Under the pieces are notes generated by a model. The model did no database searches and was not told the DNA's origin. It saw only the letters and a program-made list of their open reading frames with translations. From NCBI GenBank assembly GCA_964558415.1, contig CAZLDI010000005.1, positions 1 to 64,000 on the forward strand: DNA of 64,000 nt. The letters are read 5' to 3'. Both the position numbers and the translations under genes were made by a program. The DNA comes from CAZLDI01 sp964558415. GTDB lineage: Bacteria > Chloroflexota > Dehalococcoidia > SM23-28-2 > RBG-16-64-32. This document shows positions 50,737 through 58,227 of this stretch, piece by piece; position 1 is the stretch's first letter, and each line of letters opens with the position of its first letter.

Positions 50737-51573
50737 ATGTTAGAGCGCGTTGACCGTATTCAGCTCGCCGTCGGCGACCGCCGTGCCGCCGCGCGGACGT
50801 TCGAGGATGTCCTCGGCGCCGAGACCATTCGCGATGACGAACTGAAGGTTTACAACGCTCGGCGCACGGTCGTGCAGGCGGGCGAGAGTCAGTTCGAACT
50901 GCTGGAGCCGGCGGGCGAGGGTCCTGTCGCCGCGCACATCGAGCGCTGGCGGGAGGGGATCTTCGCCGCCGGCTTCTCCACGCGTGAAGTCAGCGCGTTG
51001 GCCGCGCGCCTCAGTTCGCGAGGCGTCCGCTATCAGGAGGAGGGTGATCAGCTCTTCCTTGCGCCGGACCAGACGCGAGGCATGCGCACCGTGATCAGTC
51101 CCTTCGCGCAGCGATCTCCGGTCGGGTTGATTGGCAACGTGTACGAGGCGACCAACATCGTCGACGATTGGGAAGAGGCGGCCCGTTTCTACGCGGACGC
51201 GTTCGCGCTCGACGCCTCCCGCTTTTCGCCGCTCGCCAGCAAGGAGTGGGGGTACGTGGGGACGCTGACGCTGTTCGATCCACCAGCGCGGCTCGACCGC
51301 ATCGAGCTGACGCAGACGACGCAGCCGCTGGCGATGGGCCGCTTCTACGAGAAGCGCGGGCCGTCGCTCTACATGTGCTATGCGGAGACAGAGGACACCG
51401 CGCCCATAATGAGGCGCATGGACGAGCTGGGCGCCAGGTACACCGTCGGACGCGAGGACGGCACCGGTAACATGTTTGTGCACCCCAGCGCCCTCTGCGG
51501 GATGCTGATGGGGATCAGCCGCACGAGCCTGGCCTGGCTCTGGTCCGGCCGCCCCGAGCTCGTGCGGCGCTAA
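50737..51573 (+). CDS. two-domain VOC (glyoxalase-fold) protein
   Basis: A 278-residue protein with two vicinal-oxygen-chelate domains of about 120 residues each. Domain one begins VDRIQLAVGDRRAAARTFEDVLGA; domain two begins YEATNIVDDWEEAARFYADAF. The second carries the metal-like Glu position in YMCYAETEDTAP. The VOC family includes dioxygenases, isomerases and lyases; the reaction here is unknown. Its stop overlaps the stop of the convergent histidine kinase gene by 4 bases. Confidence 0.85.
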   Translation: MLERVDRIQLAVGDRRAAARTFEDVLGAETIRDDELKVYNARRTVVQAGESQFELLEPAGEGPVAAHIERWREGIFAAGFSTREVSALAARLSSRGVRYQEEGDQLFLAPDQTRGMRTVISPFAQRSPVGLIGNVYEATNIVDDWEEAARFYADAFALDASRFSPLASKEWGYVGTLTLFDPPARLDRIELTQTTQPLAMGRFYEKRGPSLYMCYAETEDTAPIMRRMDELGARYTVGREDGTGNMFVHPSALCGMLMGISRTSLAWLWSGRPELVRR

Positions 51574-52853
51574 GCGCGCAAAGCGAGAGGCAGCTCTACG
51601 GTCGCCGTCGTCCCTTCGCCTGCGCGGCTTGCGATTGCGATAGAGCCGTCGTGTGCGTCCACGATCCACTTCGCGATCGCCAACCCCAGCCCGGTCCCGC
51701 CCAAACCGCGAGAGCGGCCTTTGTCAGCGCGGTAGAAGCGGTCGAAGATGCGTGGCAGCGCCTGTGGCGGGATCCCTCGCCCGCGGTCCGCGACGCGCAG
51801 CACAGCCCTTCCGTTGGCCGGGTGTAGGTCCACCCGTACCCCGCTCCCTTCGTCGCTGTACTTGATCGCGTTATCCACCAGTATCGTGACGAGCTCGCGC
51901 AGCCGCGTTGGGTCGCCGCTCACCGTCGCGGACCCGTTCACGTCCAGCTCCAGCGCGATCCGCCGCGGCTCCGCCAGCAGCTTCATGCCGCGCACCGTGT
52001 CGACTGCCAGCGCTCCCAGGTCGACGAGCACTCTCTGCATCGGCGGCTCGGCGTCCGCGTGCGCCAGCGTCAGCATCTGGCCGACAAGACTGCTCAGCCG
52101 GTCCGTCTCCGCGATGATGTCCTCGACGGACGTGATGTTTGCCTGCACCGGCTTGCCGGACTCTCGCGTCAGGATCTCCGCGTTCGCCCTGATCAGCGCC
52201 AGCGGCGTGCGTAGTTCGTGTGAGGCGTCCGCGACGAACGCCTGCTGCTGGCCCATCGCCTGCTGAATTGGTCTCAGCGCCCGTCCCGCCAGCCAGAAGC
52301 CTCCCAGCACTGCCAGGGCCAATCCACCACCGCCGCCAGCAACGAGCACGAAGAGCAGCCGTCCCAGCGCCTGGCGCTCCGGTTCCACGCTGCGTCCCAC
52401 TTCCAGTAAGAAATGCTGCCCCCGTGGCGTCTCCAGTGGCACCAGGTACACCCGGAGATGCTCGCCCTCGGTCGACTTCGCGCTCTCGAACGAGGGGCCC
52501 ACGGCAACTGCTTGTGTAAGCGCCGCTGTGTCCGGCAGGGCCTCAGGGTCGACATTCGCCGTACTGCCGACGAGCCGCCCGTCTTCGCTCACCAGGGCGT
52601 AGAAGTAGCCGCCGGCTGTGAATGCGGGACCGATCTCAATGTCCGCCGGCGTGCCGCCGCGGCGGATGCTCTCGAGAATTCGCGCCACCACAGGCGTTTG
52701 CTCCCTGCCCGCTCGGGCGCGCAGGTCGTCGTTGACCTGGTCGTAAAGGAGAGCGCGCGCGGTCAGGAACACGGCGCCACCGACGACGATGAGGATCAGC
52801 GCCACCGCCCCGGCGAAGAAGAGAGTGAGGCGCCAGCGTGCTGCGTTGAACAT
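51570..52853 (-). CDS. two-component sensor histidine kinase
   Basis: A 427-residue membrane kinase with an N-terminal transmembrane helix (about 10-30), an extracytoplasmic domain (about 35-165) and a second helix (about 168-190). Phosphorylation is on the His in FVADASHELRTPLALIRANAE (H-box). The N-box VDNAIKYSDEGSGV and G-boxes DRGRGIPPQALPRIFDRFYRAD and GLGGTGLGLAIAKWI are intact. No convincing HAMP domain is visible. It lies 3 bases after the response regulator stop and is co-transcribed with it. Confidence 0.95.
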   Translation of the reverse strand: MFNAARWRLTLFFAGAVALILIVVGGAVFLTARALLYDQVNDDLRARAGREQTPVVARILESIRRGGTPADIEIGPAFTAGGYFYALVSEDGRLVGSTANVDPEALPDTAALTQAVAVGPSFESAKSTEGEHLRVYLVPLETPRGQHFLLEVGRSVEPERQALGRLLFVLVAGGGGGLALAVLGGFWLAGRALRPIQQAMGQQQAFVADASHELRTPLALIRANAEILTRESGKPVQANITSVEDIIAETDRLSSLVGQMLTLAHADAEPPMQRVLVDLGALAVDTVRGMKLLAEPRRIALELDVNGSATVSGDPTRLRELVTILVDNAIKYSDEGSGVRVDLHPANGRAVLRVADRGRGIPPQALPRIFDRFYRADKGRSRGLGGTGLGLAIAKWIVDAHDGSIAIASRAGEGTTATVELPLALRA

Positions 52854-52856
52854 GCG

Positions 52857-53528
52857 TCAGTCGCCCAGCGCGTACCCGATGCCGCGTACCGTGCGAATCA
52901 ACTTGCGGCCGGCACCGTTGTCCACCTTCTTGCGCAGGTAAGCCACGTAGACGTCCACAAGGTTGGACTCCGATGCGTAATCGTACCCCCAGAGGTGGTC
53001 CAGGATCTGCGTGCGCGTGATAACGCGGCCCTCGTTGCGCATCATGTACTCCAGCAGGCTGAACTCCTTGGGGCTGAGCTCGATCATGCGTTGACCGCGC
53101 CGCGCCCGGCGGCGCTGCATGTCCAGCACGAGATCATCCACGGTCAGCTCGCTGGGTTCCCGCGCCTGCACGCGGCGTCGTCCCAGCGCGCGGATGCGGG
53201 CGAGGAGTTCCTGGAAGGCGAACGGTTTGGGAAGGTAGTCGTCAGCGCCGGCGTCCAGTCCGCGCACGCGGTCTTTCACGCTGTCCAGCGCCGTCAGCAG
53301 GAGCACCGGCGTGTCGACGCGATTCCGCCTGAGCGACGAACAGACCTCGATGCCGTCCATCGCTGGAAGCATCACGTCCAGCACGATCACGTCGTGCGAG
53401 CCCTCGAGCGCCATCGCGAGGCCCTCCTCGCCGTCGTGGGCCGCGTCCACGGTGTGCCCTTCTTCCTCCAGCACGCGGCGGACGATCTGCGCCAGACGGT
53501 GCTCGTCTTCGACGAGTAGCACGTACAT
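52857..53528 (-). CDS. OmpR/PhoB-type response regulator
   Basis: A 223-residue DNA-binding response regulator. The receiver has acidic pocket residues in LLVEDEHRLAQ, the phospho-acceptor Asp in HDVIVLDVMLPAMDG, the Thr/Ser in LLLTALDS and the Lys in DDYLPKPFAFQELL. The winged-helix domain (about 125-223) has MIELSPKEFSLLEYMMRNEG and DVYVAYLRKKVD as the recognition helix. It precedes its kinase. Upstream TTAA-type repeats likely are its binding sites and also serve the divergent secreted-protein genes. Confidence 0.95.
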   Translation of the reverse strand: MYVLLVEDEHRLAQIVRRVLEEEGHTVDAAHDGEEGLAMALEGSHDVIVLDVMLPAMDGIEVCSSLRRNRVDTPVLLLTALDSVKDRVRGLDAGADDYLPKPFAFQELLARIRALGRRRVQAREPSELTVDDLVLDMQRRRARRGQRMIELSPKEFSLLEYMMRNEGRVITRTQILDHLWGYDYASESNLVDVYVAYLRKKVDNGAGRKLIRTVRGIGYALGD

Positions 53529-53562
53529 CTCGAATCCCTCCGCTCATTCTAGACGAGGAAGA

Positions 53563-53665
53563 TTAAAGAAACGTTAAAGGTTCGAGAGCGCTCAAACGGC
53601 GGGCTAATGGTTCGCAGCCAGCACGCATTAAGGAACTCTAATTCTCCTCTCACGAACGCTTAAGC
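53563..53665. promoter_or_regulatory. candidate response-regulator binding sites (11-bp spaced TTAAAG/TTAAGG repeats)
   Basis: TTAAAG occurs at 53563-53568 and 53574-53579, an exact 11-base step. TTAAGG at 53628-53633 and TAATTC at 53639-53644 repeat that step, and TTAAGC is at 53660-53665. An 11-base direct-repeat spacing is what OmpR/PhoB dimers recognise. The region lies between the response-regulator gene and the first secreted-protein gene, so it could control both. Confidence 0.5.
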
Positions 53666-53718
53666 TTCGCTCCCTAACCTTGTGAGTTGGAACCCCAATT
53701 GGAACAGGAGGTGTTGTG

Positions 53719-54177
53719 ATGACGAGGTTCTTTTTGATAGGGGGAATCGGGATCCTGGCCGCGCTCGCGTTTGCGGCCTTCACGATGGACAGCGCCAGCG
53801 CCGCCGAGACGGAGGCGGCGGGACACGGCGCGCTCTACGCTCGCGGCTCCGGCCTTGCGGTGGTCGAGGGCGATGGACGGGTGACTGTCCGCAGCTACGG
53901 CTACGGTCAAGTCATCGTCTGCGGGGCCGAGAACATCGAGGCGCGGGGTGACGGACGGCGGGTGGACCTGCCGGGACGCTGCGTGCAGTTCACCGGCTTC
54001 AAGGGCACGATCCACGCGGCGGGCGAAGACATGCACGTCACGATGGAGTCGCGACGCATCAGCTTCACGGCTGAAGGCGAGGGCCACGCGTTTCTGAAGG
54101 GCATCGGATCGTTCAAGGTGGGCGATCTCTACGGGCGCTGGACCAAGGACGGCGTGCGCGTCCACTACGCATCCTAG
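53719..54177 (+). CDS. secreted protein of unknown function
   Basis: A 152-residue exported protein. The signal-peptide-like segment is FFLIGGIGILAALAFAAFTM at about 4-24, probably cleaved near SASAAE. The mature part has a beta-rich pattern of repeated short strands (VTVRSYGYGQVIVCGAENIEA to FKGTIHAAGEDMHV), reminiscent of an auto-transporter-like right-handed helix, but no family is recognised. AGGAGGT precedes the ATG at a good distance. It is divergent from the two-component genes and likely regulated by them. Confidence 0.7.
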   Translation: MTRFFLIGGIGILAALAFAAFTMDSASAAETEAAGHGALYARGSGLAVVEGDGRVTVRSYGYGQVIVCGAENIEARGDGRRVDLPGRCVQFTGFKGTIHAAGEDMHVTMESRRISFTAEGEGHAFLKGIGSFKVGDLYGRWTKDGVRVHYAS

Positions 54178-54199
54178 AATAGAGAAGGAGGATTGGAGC

Positions 54200-54922
54200 A
54201 TGAAGAAAGTACTGCTGATAGTCGGGTTGGTCGCTGCTCTCTCGGTGGGCATCGTTGCGGTGGGAGTGGTCGGCGCGCAGGAGGGCTCGGAGGATGGTGG
54301 GAGGCCCGGTGATGAGTTCATCGCGAAGACCGCTGAGAACCTGGGCGTTACGGTCGAGGAACTGACGGCCGCGATGACCGACGCCCGCTTCGACATGATC
54401 GACGAAAAGGGCGCGGGCGGGACGCTTACGGAGGAGCAGGCCGCGGATATCAAGGAGCGGATCGAACAGTACGGGCCGCTGAGTCACCCGCACCGGCCCC
54501 GGGACGGCCACCGAGAGTGCCGCGGAGTGAAGTTCATCGTCTCCGCCGCCGCGGCGGTGCTCGGTATGGAGGTTGAGGAGCTGGTGGAGGCGCTCGAGTC
54601 AGGCCAAAGCCTGCTGGCGGTCGCCGAATCGCAAGGGATGGCCGCCGACGAGTTCAGCGCCTCGCTGCTGGAGCAGGTGAAGACGCCGCTCGATGAGAAG
54701 GTGACGTCCGGCGCCATCTCGCAGGAGCAGGCGGACCGCATCTTCTCCGGCGTCGAGACGAACATCGGCCGGATCATCAACGCCGTGCCCGGCGAGGAAG
54801 GGCCCTGCCGGCGCCCCGGACACGACGGGCCGCGTCCGGAAGGCGCGCCTCGGTTCCGGCCAGACGGCGGGTTCCGCCCCCCGTTCGGCGAGCCACCGGT
54901 TGAGGACGCTACCGGGAGCTAA
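54200..54922 (+). CDS. secreted helical-repeat protein of unknown function
   Basis: A 240-residue exported protein. Signal peptide: KKVLLIVGLVAALSVGIVAVG then VGAQE cleavage-like site. The mature part shows two similar helical modules: LGVTVEELTAAM with a following LTEEQAADIKERI, and LGMEVEELVEAL with SLLAVAESQGMAADEF and ISQEQADRIF. This pattern resembles the short helical repeats of DUF2680-type or sporulation/envelope proteins. The tail is Pro/Gly/Arg-rich (PPFGEPP). It follows the other secreted gene by 22 bases and ends in a strong terminator. Confidence 0.72.
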   Translation: MKKVLLIVGLVAALSVGIVAVGVVGAQEGSEDGGRPGDEFIAKTAENLGVTVEELTAAMTDARFDMIDEKGAGGTLTEEQAADIKERIEQYGPLSHPHRPRDGHRECRGVKFIVSAAAAVLGMEVEELVEALESGQSLLAVAESQGMAADEFSASLLEQVKTPLDEKVTSGAISQEQADRIFSGVETNIGRIINAVPGEEGPCRRPGHDGPRPEGAPRFRPDGGFRPPFGEPPVEDATGS

Positions 54923-54944
54923 CAACAGAATAACGTTCCCTTCG

Positions 54945-54984
54945 AAATAAGAGAGGCTCGCCCACGGGCGAGCCTCTCTTATTT
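54945..54984 (+). terminator. strong intrinsic terminator
   Basis: A perfect 19-base stem (54945-54963 paired with 54966-54984) with a two-base gap forms an uninterrupted hairpin with a GC-rich top (GGCTCGCCC/GGGCGAGCC) and an A-rich/T-rich foot ending ATTT. It closes the secreted-protein operon and is symmetrical enough to work in both directions. Confidence 0.88.
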
Positions 54985-54993
54985 CCCATGGGC

Positions 54994-55039
54994 TTGACAA
55001 GGCCCGCGTATAGCGTACGATATATCTCGCAATCTATCG
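54994..55039 (+). promoter_or_regulatory. PadR operon promoter with overlapping operator
   Basis: TTGACA (54994-54999) and TACGAT (55016-55021) are 16 bases apart. The -10 overlaps an inverted repeat, CGATA (55018-55022) and TATCG (55035-55039), with an AT-rich centre (TATCTCGCAATC). PadR-family repressors often bind such sites over their own promoters, so autoregulation is likely. Confidence 0.6.
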
Positions 55040-55059
55040 CAGCTAGTGGAGGTCGCTCT

Positions 55060-55164
55060 ATGAAATGGTTGATCCTGGGGATAGGTCTCTTGTTCGCGAT
55101 CGTTCTGTATCACCGCCGGGCGCATCTCAGCCGAAGGCGAGACTGGGGTGAGGAGAGTGCATAG
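55060..55164 (+). CDS. 34-residue membrane microprotein
   Basis: A small open frame with GGAGG before ATG. It encodes MKWLILGIGLLFAIVLYHRR and then a short basic/acidic tail. One transmembrane segment (about 3-17) is followed by positive residues, so the C-terminus is likely cytoplasmic. It is the first gene after the PadR promoter and its end overlaps the padR-like start by 17 bases. Such microproteins often adjust a membrane partner; here the partner is unknown. Confidence 0.6.
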   Translation: MKWLILGIGLLFAIVLYHRRAHLSRRRDWGEESA

Positions 55165-55708
55165 AAGCCGGGGTGAACGCGGCCGGTGGCGCGCATTCTT
55201 CGACTCGGAGGAACACGGCCACGGCCCCGGGCCGTGGGGCTGGCGGCGTCGATTCTTTGAGGCGGGCGAAGTGCGGCTCGCCATCCTTTCACTACTCTCC
55301 GAGCGGTCTATGCACGGGTACCAGCTGATGAAAGAGATGGAGGCGCGCTCCGGCGGAATGTACCGGGCAAGCGCGGGGACGGTATATCCCAACCTGCAGC
55401 AGTTGGAGGACGAGGGGCTGGTCCGGATGGAAGCCGGCGAGGAGGGAAAGCGCATCTACACGATTGCCGATGAGGGCAAGAAGGAGCTGGAGAAGGAGGC
55501 CGCGGCCGTGAAGCGCATCTGGAGCCGGGCCTCTGCCTGGGACGGCTGGCGGGACTCCTTCAGCCCCGGCGCGGCAGAGGTGATGGGCCCGGCAATGCGC
55601 CTGATGCGGGCCGCGTTCCGCGCTGCTACGAAGGGCGACGCCAAGCGCGTTGAGCGAGTGCGCGAGGTCCTGATCAGCGCCGGCCATGAGTTGGAGGCGA
55701 TGAAGTAA
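55148..55708 (+). CDS. PadR family transcriptional regulator
   Basis: A 186-residue regulator. The winged-helix domain begins EVRLAILSLLSERSMHGYQLMKEMEARSGGMYRASAGTVYPNLQQLEDEGLV, the classic PadR N-terminal pattern, and ends with RIYTIADEGKKEL. The C-terminal ~80 residues form the dimerising helix. The residues before about 40 are basic and glycine-rich. GTG 55148 is used; GTG 55157 is an alternative. Its stop overlaps the start of the next gene (TAATG), and its promoter carries a candidate operator. Confidence 0.92.
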   Translation: MRRVHRSRGERGRWRAFFDSEEHGHGPGPWGWRRRFFEAGEVRLAILSLLSERSMHGYQLMKEMEARSGGMYRASAGTVYPNLQQLEDEGLVRMEAGEEGKRIYTIADEGKKELEKEAAAVKRIWSRASAWDGWRDSFSPGAAEVMGPAMRLMRAAFRAATKGDAKRVERVREVLISAGHELEAMK

Positions 55709-56172
55709 TGGGGACGACAGACAGCGCGGACGTTCTGGGTTCGCCGCCGATTGTCCTCCTGGCTCTTCTCGCCGCCGGGGGCTTGATCCACCTCCTCCTC
55801 CCCGTCGAAGTCTTCCCCGGCTCCTTCCCCAACGTCGTCGGCCTCCCGTTCATCGCGGCCGCCATCGTGCTCTTCATGCTCTCCGTCCGCGAGTTTTCGC
55901 GCCATGGGACGCCTGTTCGCGGCAGCGAGCCCGCGACCGTCGTCGTCGCCGGCGGGCCGTATCGGTTCAGCCGCAACCCGATCTACCTGTCAATGCTCCT
56001 GCTCGAGATTGGAATCGCGCTCATGCTGGATAGCGCCTGGATGCTCGTGGCGGTCGCGCTCATGTTCGCCTACCTGTCGCTCGGCGTCATCGCCCGCGAG
56101 GAGGGCTACCTGGCGCGTAAGTTTGGCGACGAATACGTCCGGTACAGGGAATCGGTAAGGCGCTGGATCTAG
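55708..56172 (+). CDS. isoprenylcysteine methyltransferase-like (PEMT/ICMT family) membrane protein
   Basis: A 154-residue integral membrane protein with four hydrophobic segments. The signature for SAM-dependent integral methyltransferases is clear: AGGPYRFSRNPIYLSMLLLEIG at about 84-105 and REEGYLARKFGDEYVRYRESVRRWI at the end. Substrates in bacteria include lipids, fatty acids or other small acids. It is coupled to the PadR-like gene by one overlapping base, so the regulator probably controls it. Confidence 0.9.
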   Translation: MGTTDSADVLGSPPIVLLALLAAGGLIHLLLPVEVFPGSFPNVVGLPFIAAAIVLFMLSVREFSRHGTPVRGSEPATVVVAGGPYRFSRNPIYLSMLLLEIGIALMLDSAWMLVAVALMFAYLSLGVIAREEGYLARKFGDEYVRYRESVRRWI

Positions 56173-56219
56173 GTCGATGATCGGGCGGGTCGCGCCGCCG
56201 CAGAGGAGGCAACTGCGCA

Positions 56220-56942
56220 ATGGCTAGAGAAGTAGTCTCGGGCGTCTACGACTTGCCGATGAGCATCGTACACTCCTATCTCGTGGTAGCGGACGAGGTC
56301 ATCCTGATAGACAGCGGCTACCCGGGATGGTCAGAGCGGATACTGCAAGAGATCGCTCGTCACAATCAGCAGGTTGCTCACGTTGGGCACATCATCATCA
56401 CGCACTATCATGTGGATCACGCCGGTTGCGCGGCGGACTTGAAGGAGGCCACCGGAGCGATGGTCTACGCTCACCCCGCCGACGCGACATATATACGCGG
56501 CGAGAAACCGCACGAAGGGCCGTTTGCTCGAGGCCTCGTTGACCGGCTGATCGCCCCCGTCTGGTTCCGGCGCACCGCGCGCTACAGGCGCATATTGAAA
56601 GCAGCAACGGTCGACCACGAGTTGAGCGATGGACAACGGCTGCCAATAGGCGAGGGGCTGGAGATCGTGCATACGCCCGGCCACACGCCTGGTCATATAT
56701 CTGTCTTGATGCCCTCGAAGAAGCTGCTATTCGTCGGGGACGCAGCCGCCAACATGTTCGGCCTCCGCGCGCCTGTGGGTACCTTGTTTGGCCTGGCAAC
56801 GGCCGATATCGCGCTCGCGAAAGAGAGCATGCGTAAGATTGCGGGGTTGGATTTCGATATCGCCTGCTTCGGACACGGCCGGGTGCTGAGGGGTGCTGCC
56901 AACCTGGCGTTCCGCCGATACGTTGAAAGGATTGCCAAGTAA
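56220..56942 (+). CDS. MBL-fold metallohydrolase
   Basis: A 240-residue metallo-beta-lactamase-fold hydrolase. The dinuclear metal motif is ITHYHVDHAG (HxHxDH), with further ligands in HTPGHTPGHISV, FVGDAAANM and CFGHGRVL. The N-terminal SIVHSYLVVADEVILIDSGYPG fits the typical first strands. The closest families are lactonase- or hydrolase-like; the substrate is open. Independent of the PadR operon by 47 bases; a weak GGAGGC ribosome site is present. Confidence 0.92.
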   Translation: MAREVVSGVYDLPMSIVHSYLVVADEVILIDSGYPGWSERILQEIARHNQQVAHVGHIIITHYHVDHAGCAADLKEATGAMVYAHPADATYIRGEKPHEGPFARGLVDRLIAPVWFRRTARYRRILKAATVDHELSDGQRLPIGEGLEIVHTPGHTPGHISVLMPSKKLLFVGDAAANMFGLRAPVGTLFGLATADIALAKESMRKIAGLDFDIACFGHGRVLRGAANLAFRRYVERIAK

Positions 56943-57014
56943 TTTCGGTTACGTGCTGCACGAGCCCGGAAACTGACCGTGCAGACGCCACAGCTTATAT
57001 AATGGCGCGCAGCG

Positions 57015-57806
57015 ATGCGAGAGAACCGACTGAAGCGAATGTGGTCGAAGGGCGAAGCGGCCGTCGGCGGCTGGCTGACCGTCCCTTCCAGTTTCTCGGC
57101 GGAGCTGTTCGCGCACGCGGGCTTCGACTGGCTTGTCGTTGACATGCAGCACGGCGTCATCGATTACCAGGTGGCGGTGACGATGCTCCAGGCGATTTCA
57201 ACTACAGACACAGTCCCGCTCGTGCGTGTCCCGTGGAACGAGCCGGGGATCATCATGAAGTCGCTGGACGCGGGCGCGTACGGGGTCGTCGTGCCGCTCG
57301 TGAACACGCGCGCTGAGGCGGAGGCCGCCGTCGCCGCCTGCCGGTACGCGCCGCGCGGGATGCGCAGCCACGGGCCCATCCGCGCGATGCTGTACGCGGG
57401 GCGCGACTACATCTCGCGCGCCGACGAAGAGGTGCTCTGCATCGTGCAGGTGGAGACGAAGGAGTCCGTTGACAATCTGGACGAAATACTCAGCGTTCCC
57501 GGCGTGGACGCCGCCTATATCGGTCCGGCGGACCTCAGCATCTCGCTCGGCCTGCCGCCGGCTTCCGACAGGGACGAGCCGGCGTTCGTGGACGCGATTC
57601 AGCGAGTGCTGGACGCGTGCCGCCAGCACAACGTCGTGCCGGGCGCGCACGCCGGGAATACCGCCGTCGCCCGCAAGCGTCTCGAGCAGGGGTTCCTGAT
57701 GGTGGAGATGTGCGACGATGCGAACGCCCTCATCCGCACCGCAGCCGCGGACTTGAAGGCGGTCCGCGGTTCCGGCGGCGGAGAGGGCGCGACGGCGAGC
57801 GTGTAG
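57015..57806 (+). CDS. HpcH/HpaI-family class II aldolase
   Basis: A 263-residue metal-dependent aldolase of the HpcH/HpaI family, which cleaves hydroxy-keto acids such as 4-hydroxy-2-oxoheptanedioate to pyruvate and an aldehyde. Motifs are GFDWLVVDMQHGVIDYQ, RVPWNEPGIIMKSLDAGAYGVVVPLV, QVETKESVDNLDEI (metal Glu) and YIGPADLSISLG (metal Asp). The start ATG at 57015 lies after ATGGCGCGCAGCG, with no clear ribosome site. No other meta-cleavage genes are near. Confidence 0.92.
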   Translation: MRENRLKRMWSKGEAAVGGWLTVPSSFSAELFAHAGFDWLVVDMQHGVIDYQVAVTMLQAISTTDTVPLVRVPWNEPGIIMKSLDAGAYGVVVPLVNTRAEAEAAVAACRYAPRGMRSHGPIRAMLYAGRDYISRADEEVLCIVQVETKESVDNLDEILSVPGVDAAYIGPADLSISLGLPPASDRDEPAFVDAIQRVLDACRQHNVVPGAHAGNTAVARKRLEQGFLMVEMCDDANALIRTAAADLKAVRGSGGGEGATASV

Positions 57807-58227
57807 GGCCCTAAGCCACCTTCTATTCGAGGGGGCTGTCCGTCTTCGAGACGAACACCCGGTCATGCTGAAACCGGCGGTCTCATGGTCAGCCAGGCCT
57901 GCCGCGAAATCGACGGCGGTTTCCTACGAGCCTGTGCGGATCGGGTTTGCTAGTACCTAATATTGGGTATTGCCACGTTATTCGCTAGGTACCACACTGA
58001 GCGCCATGAGCTAAGGCCACCTCAGTCCGGCCGCACAGCCGCCTGGCAGGCCAACCGTCGTAATCGAGTCCCCTGGCGTATCTGCGCGCCGCAGAATGCG
58101 GTTGGCCGCGAGATAACTTCCCCGGACTGTGACCAAGATCACCGATTCACCGGGGGGCGGGCAGTATCCGCTCCCCGGTGGCATCGTTTCTTCCGGTGGC
58201 TGACTCGACGCAAAGGGGGTACCGGTC
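57807..58227. other. 421-base leader region with a long hairpin
   Basis: No gene is supported between the aldolase and the beta-propeller gene. At 58148-58180 the arms CACCGGGGGGCGG and CCGCTCCCCGGTG pair over 13 bases (one G-U) around a 7-base loop, 47 bases before the start codon at 58228. The stem is not followed by a U-run. A weak AT-rich stretch (TAATATTGGGTATT, about 57,959-57,972) could hold the promoter. The hairpin may set message stability or translation. Confidence 0.45.

Noticed and set aside
54945..54984. Inverted-repeat end of a mobile element
   Set aside because: The perfect stem with a 2-base gap and AT-rich foot directly after an operon is a terminator; no transposase is near.
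58205..58225. GACGCAAAGGGGGTACC, which recalls the ACGCAAAG core of c-di-GMP-I (GEMM) riboswitches
   Set aside because: The partner GGGCAAACC element and the second stem are missing; the match is explained by a GGGGG ribosome site just before the ATG.
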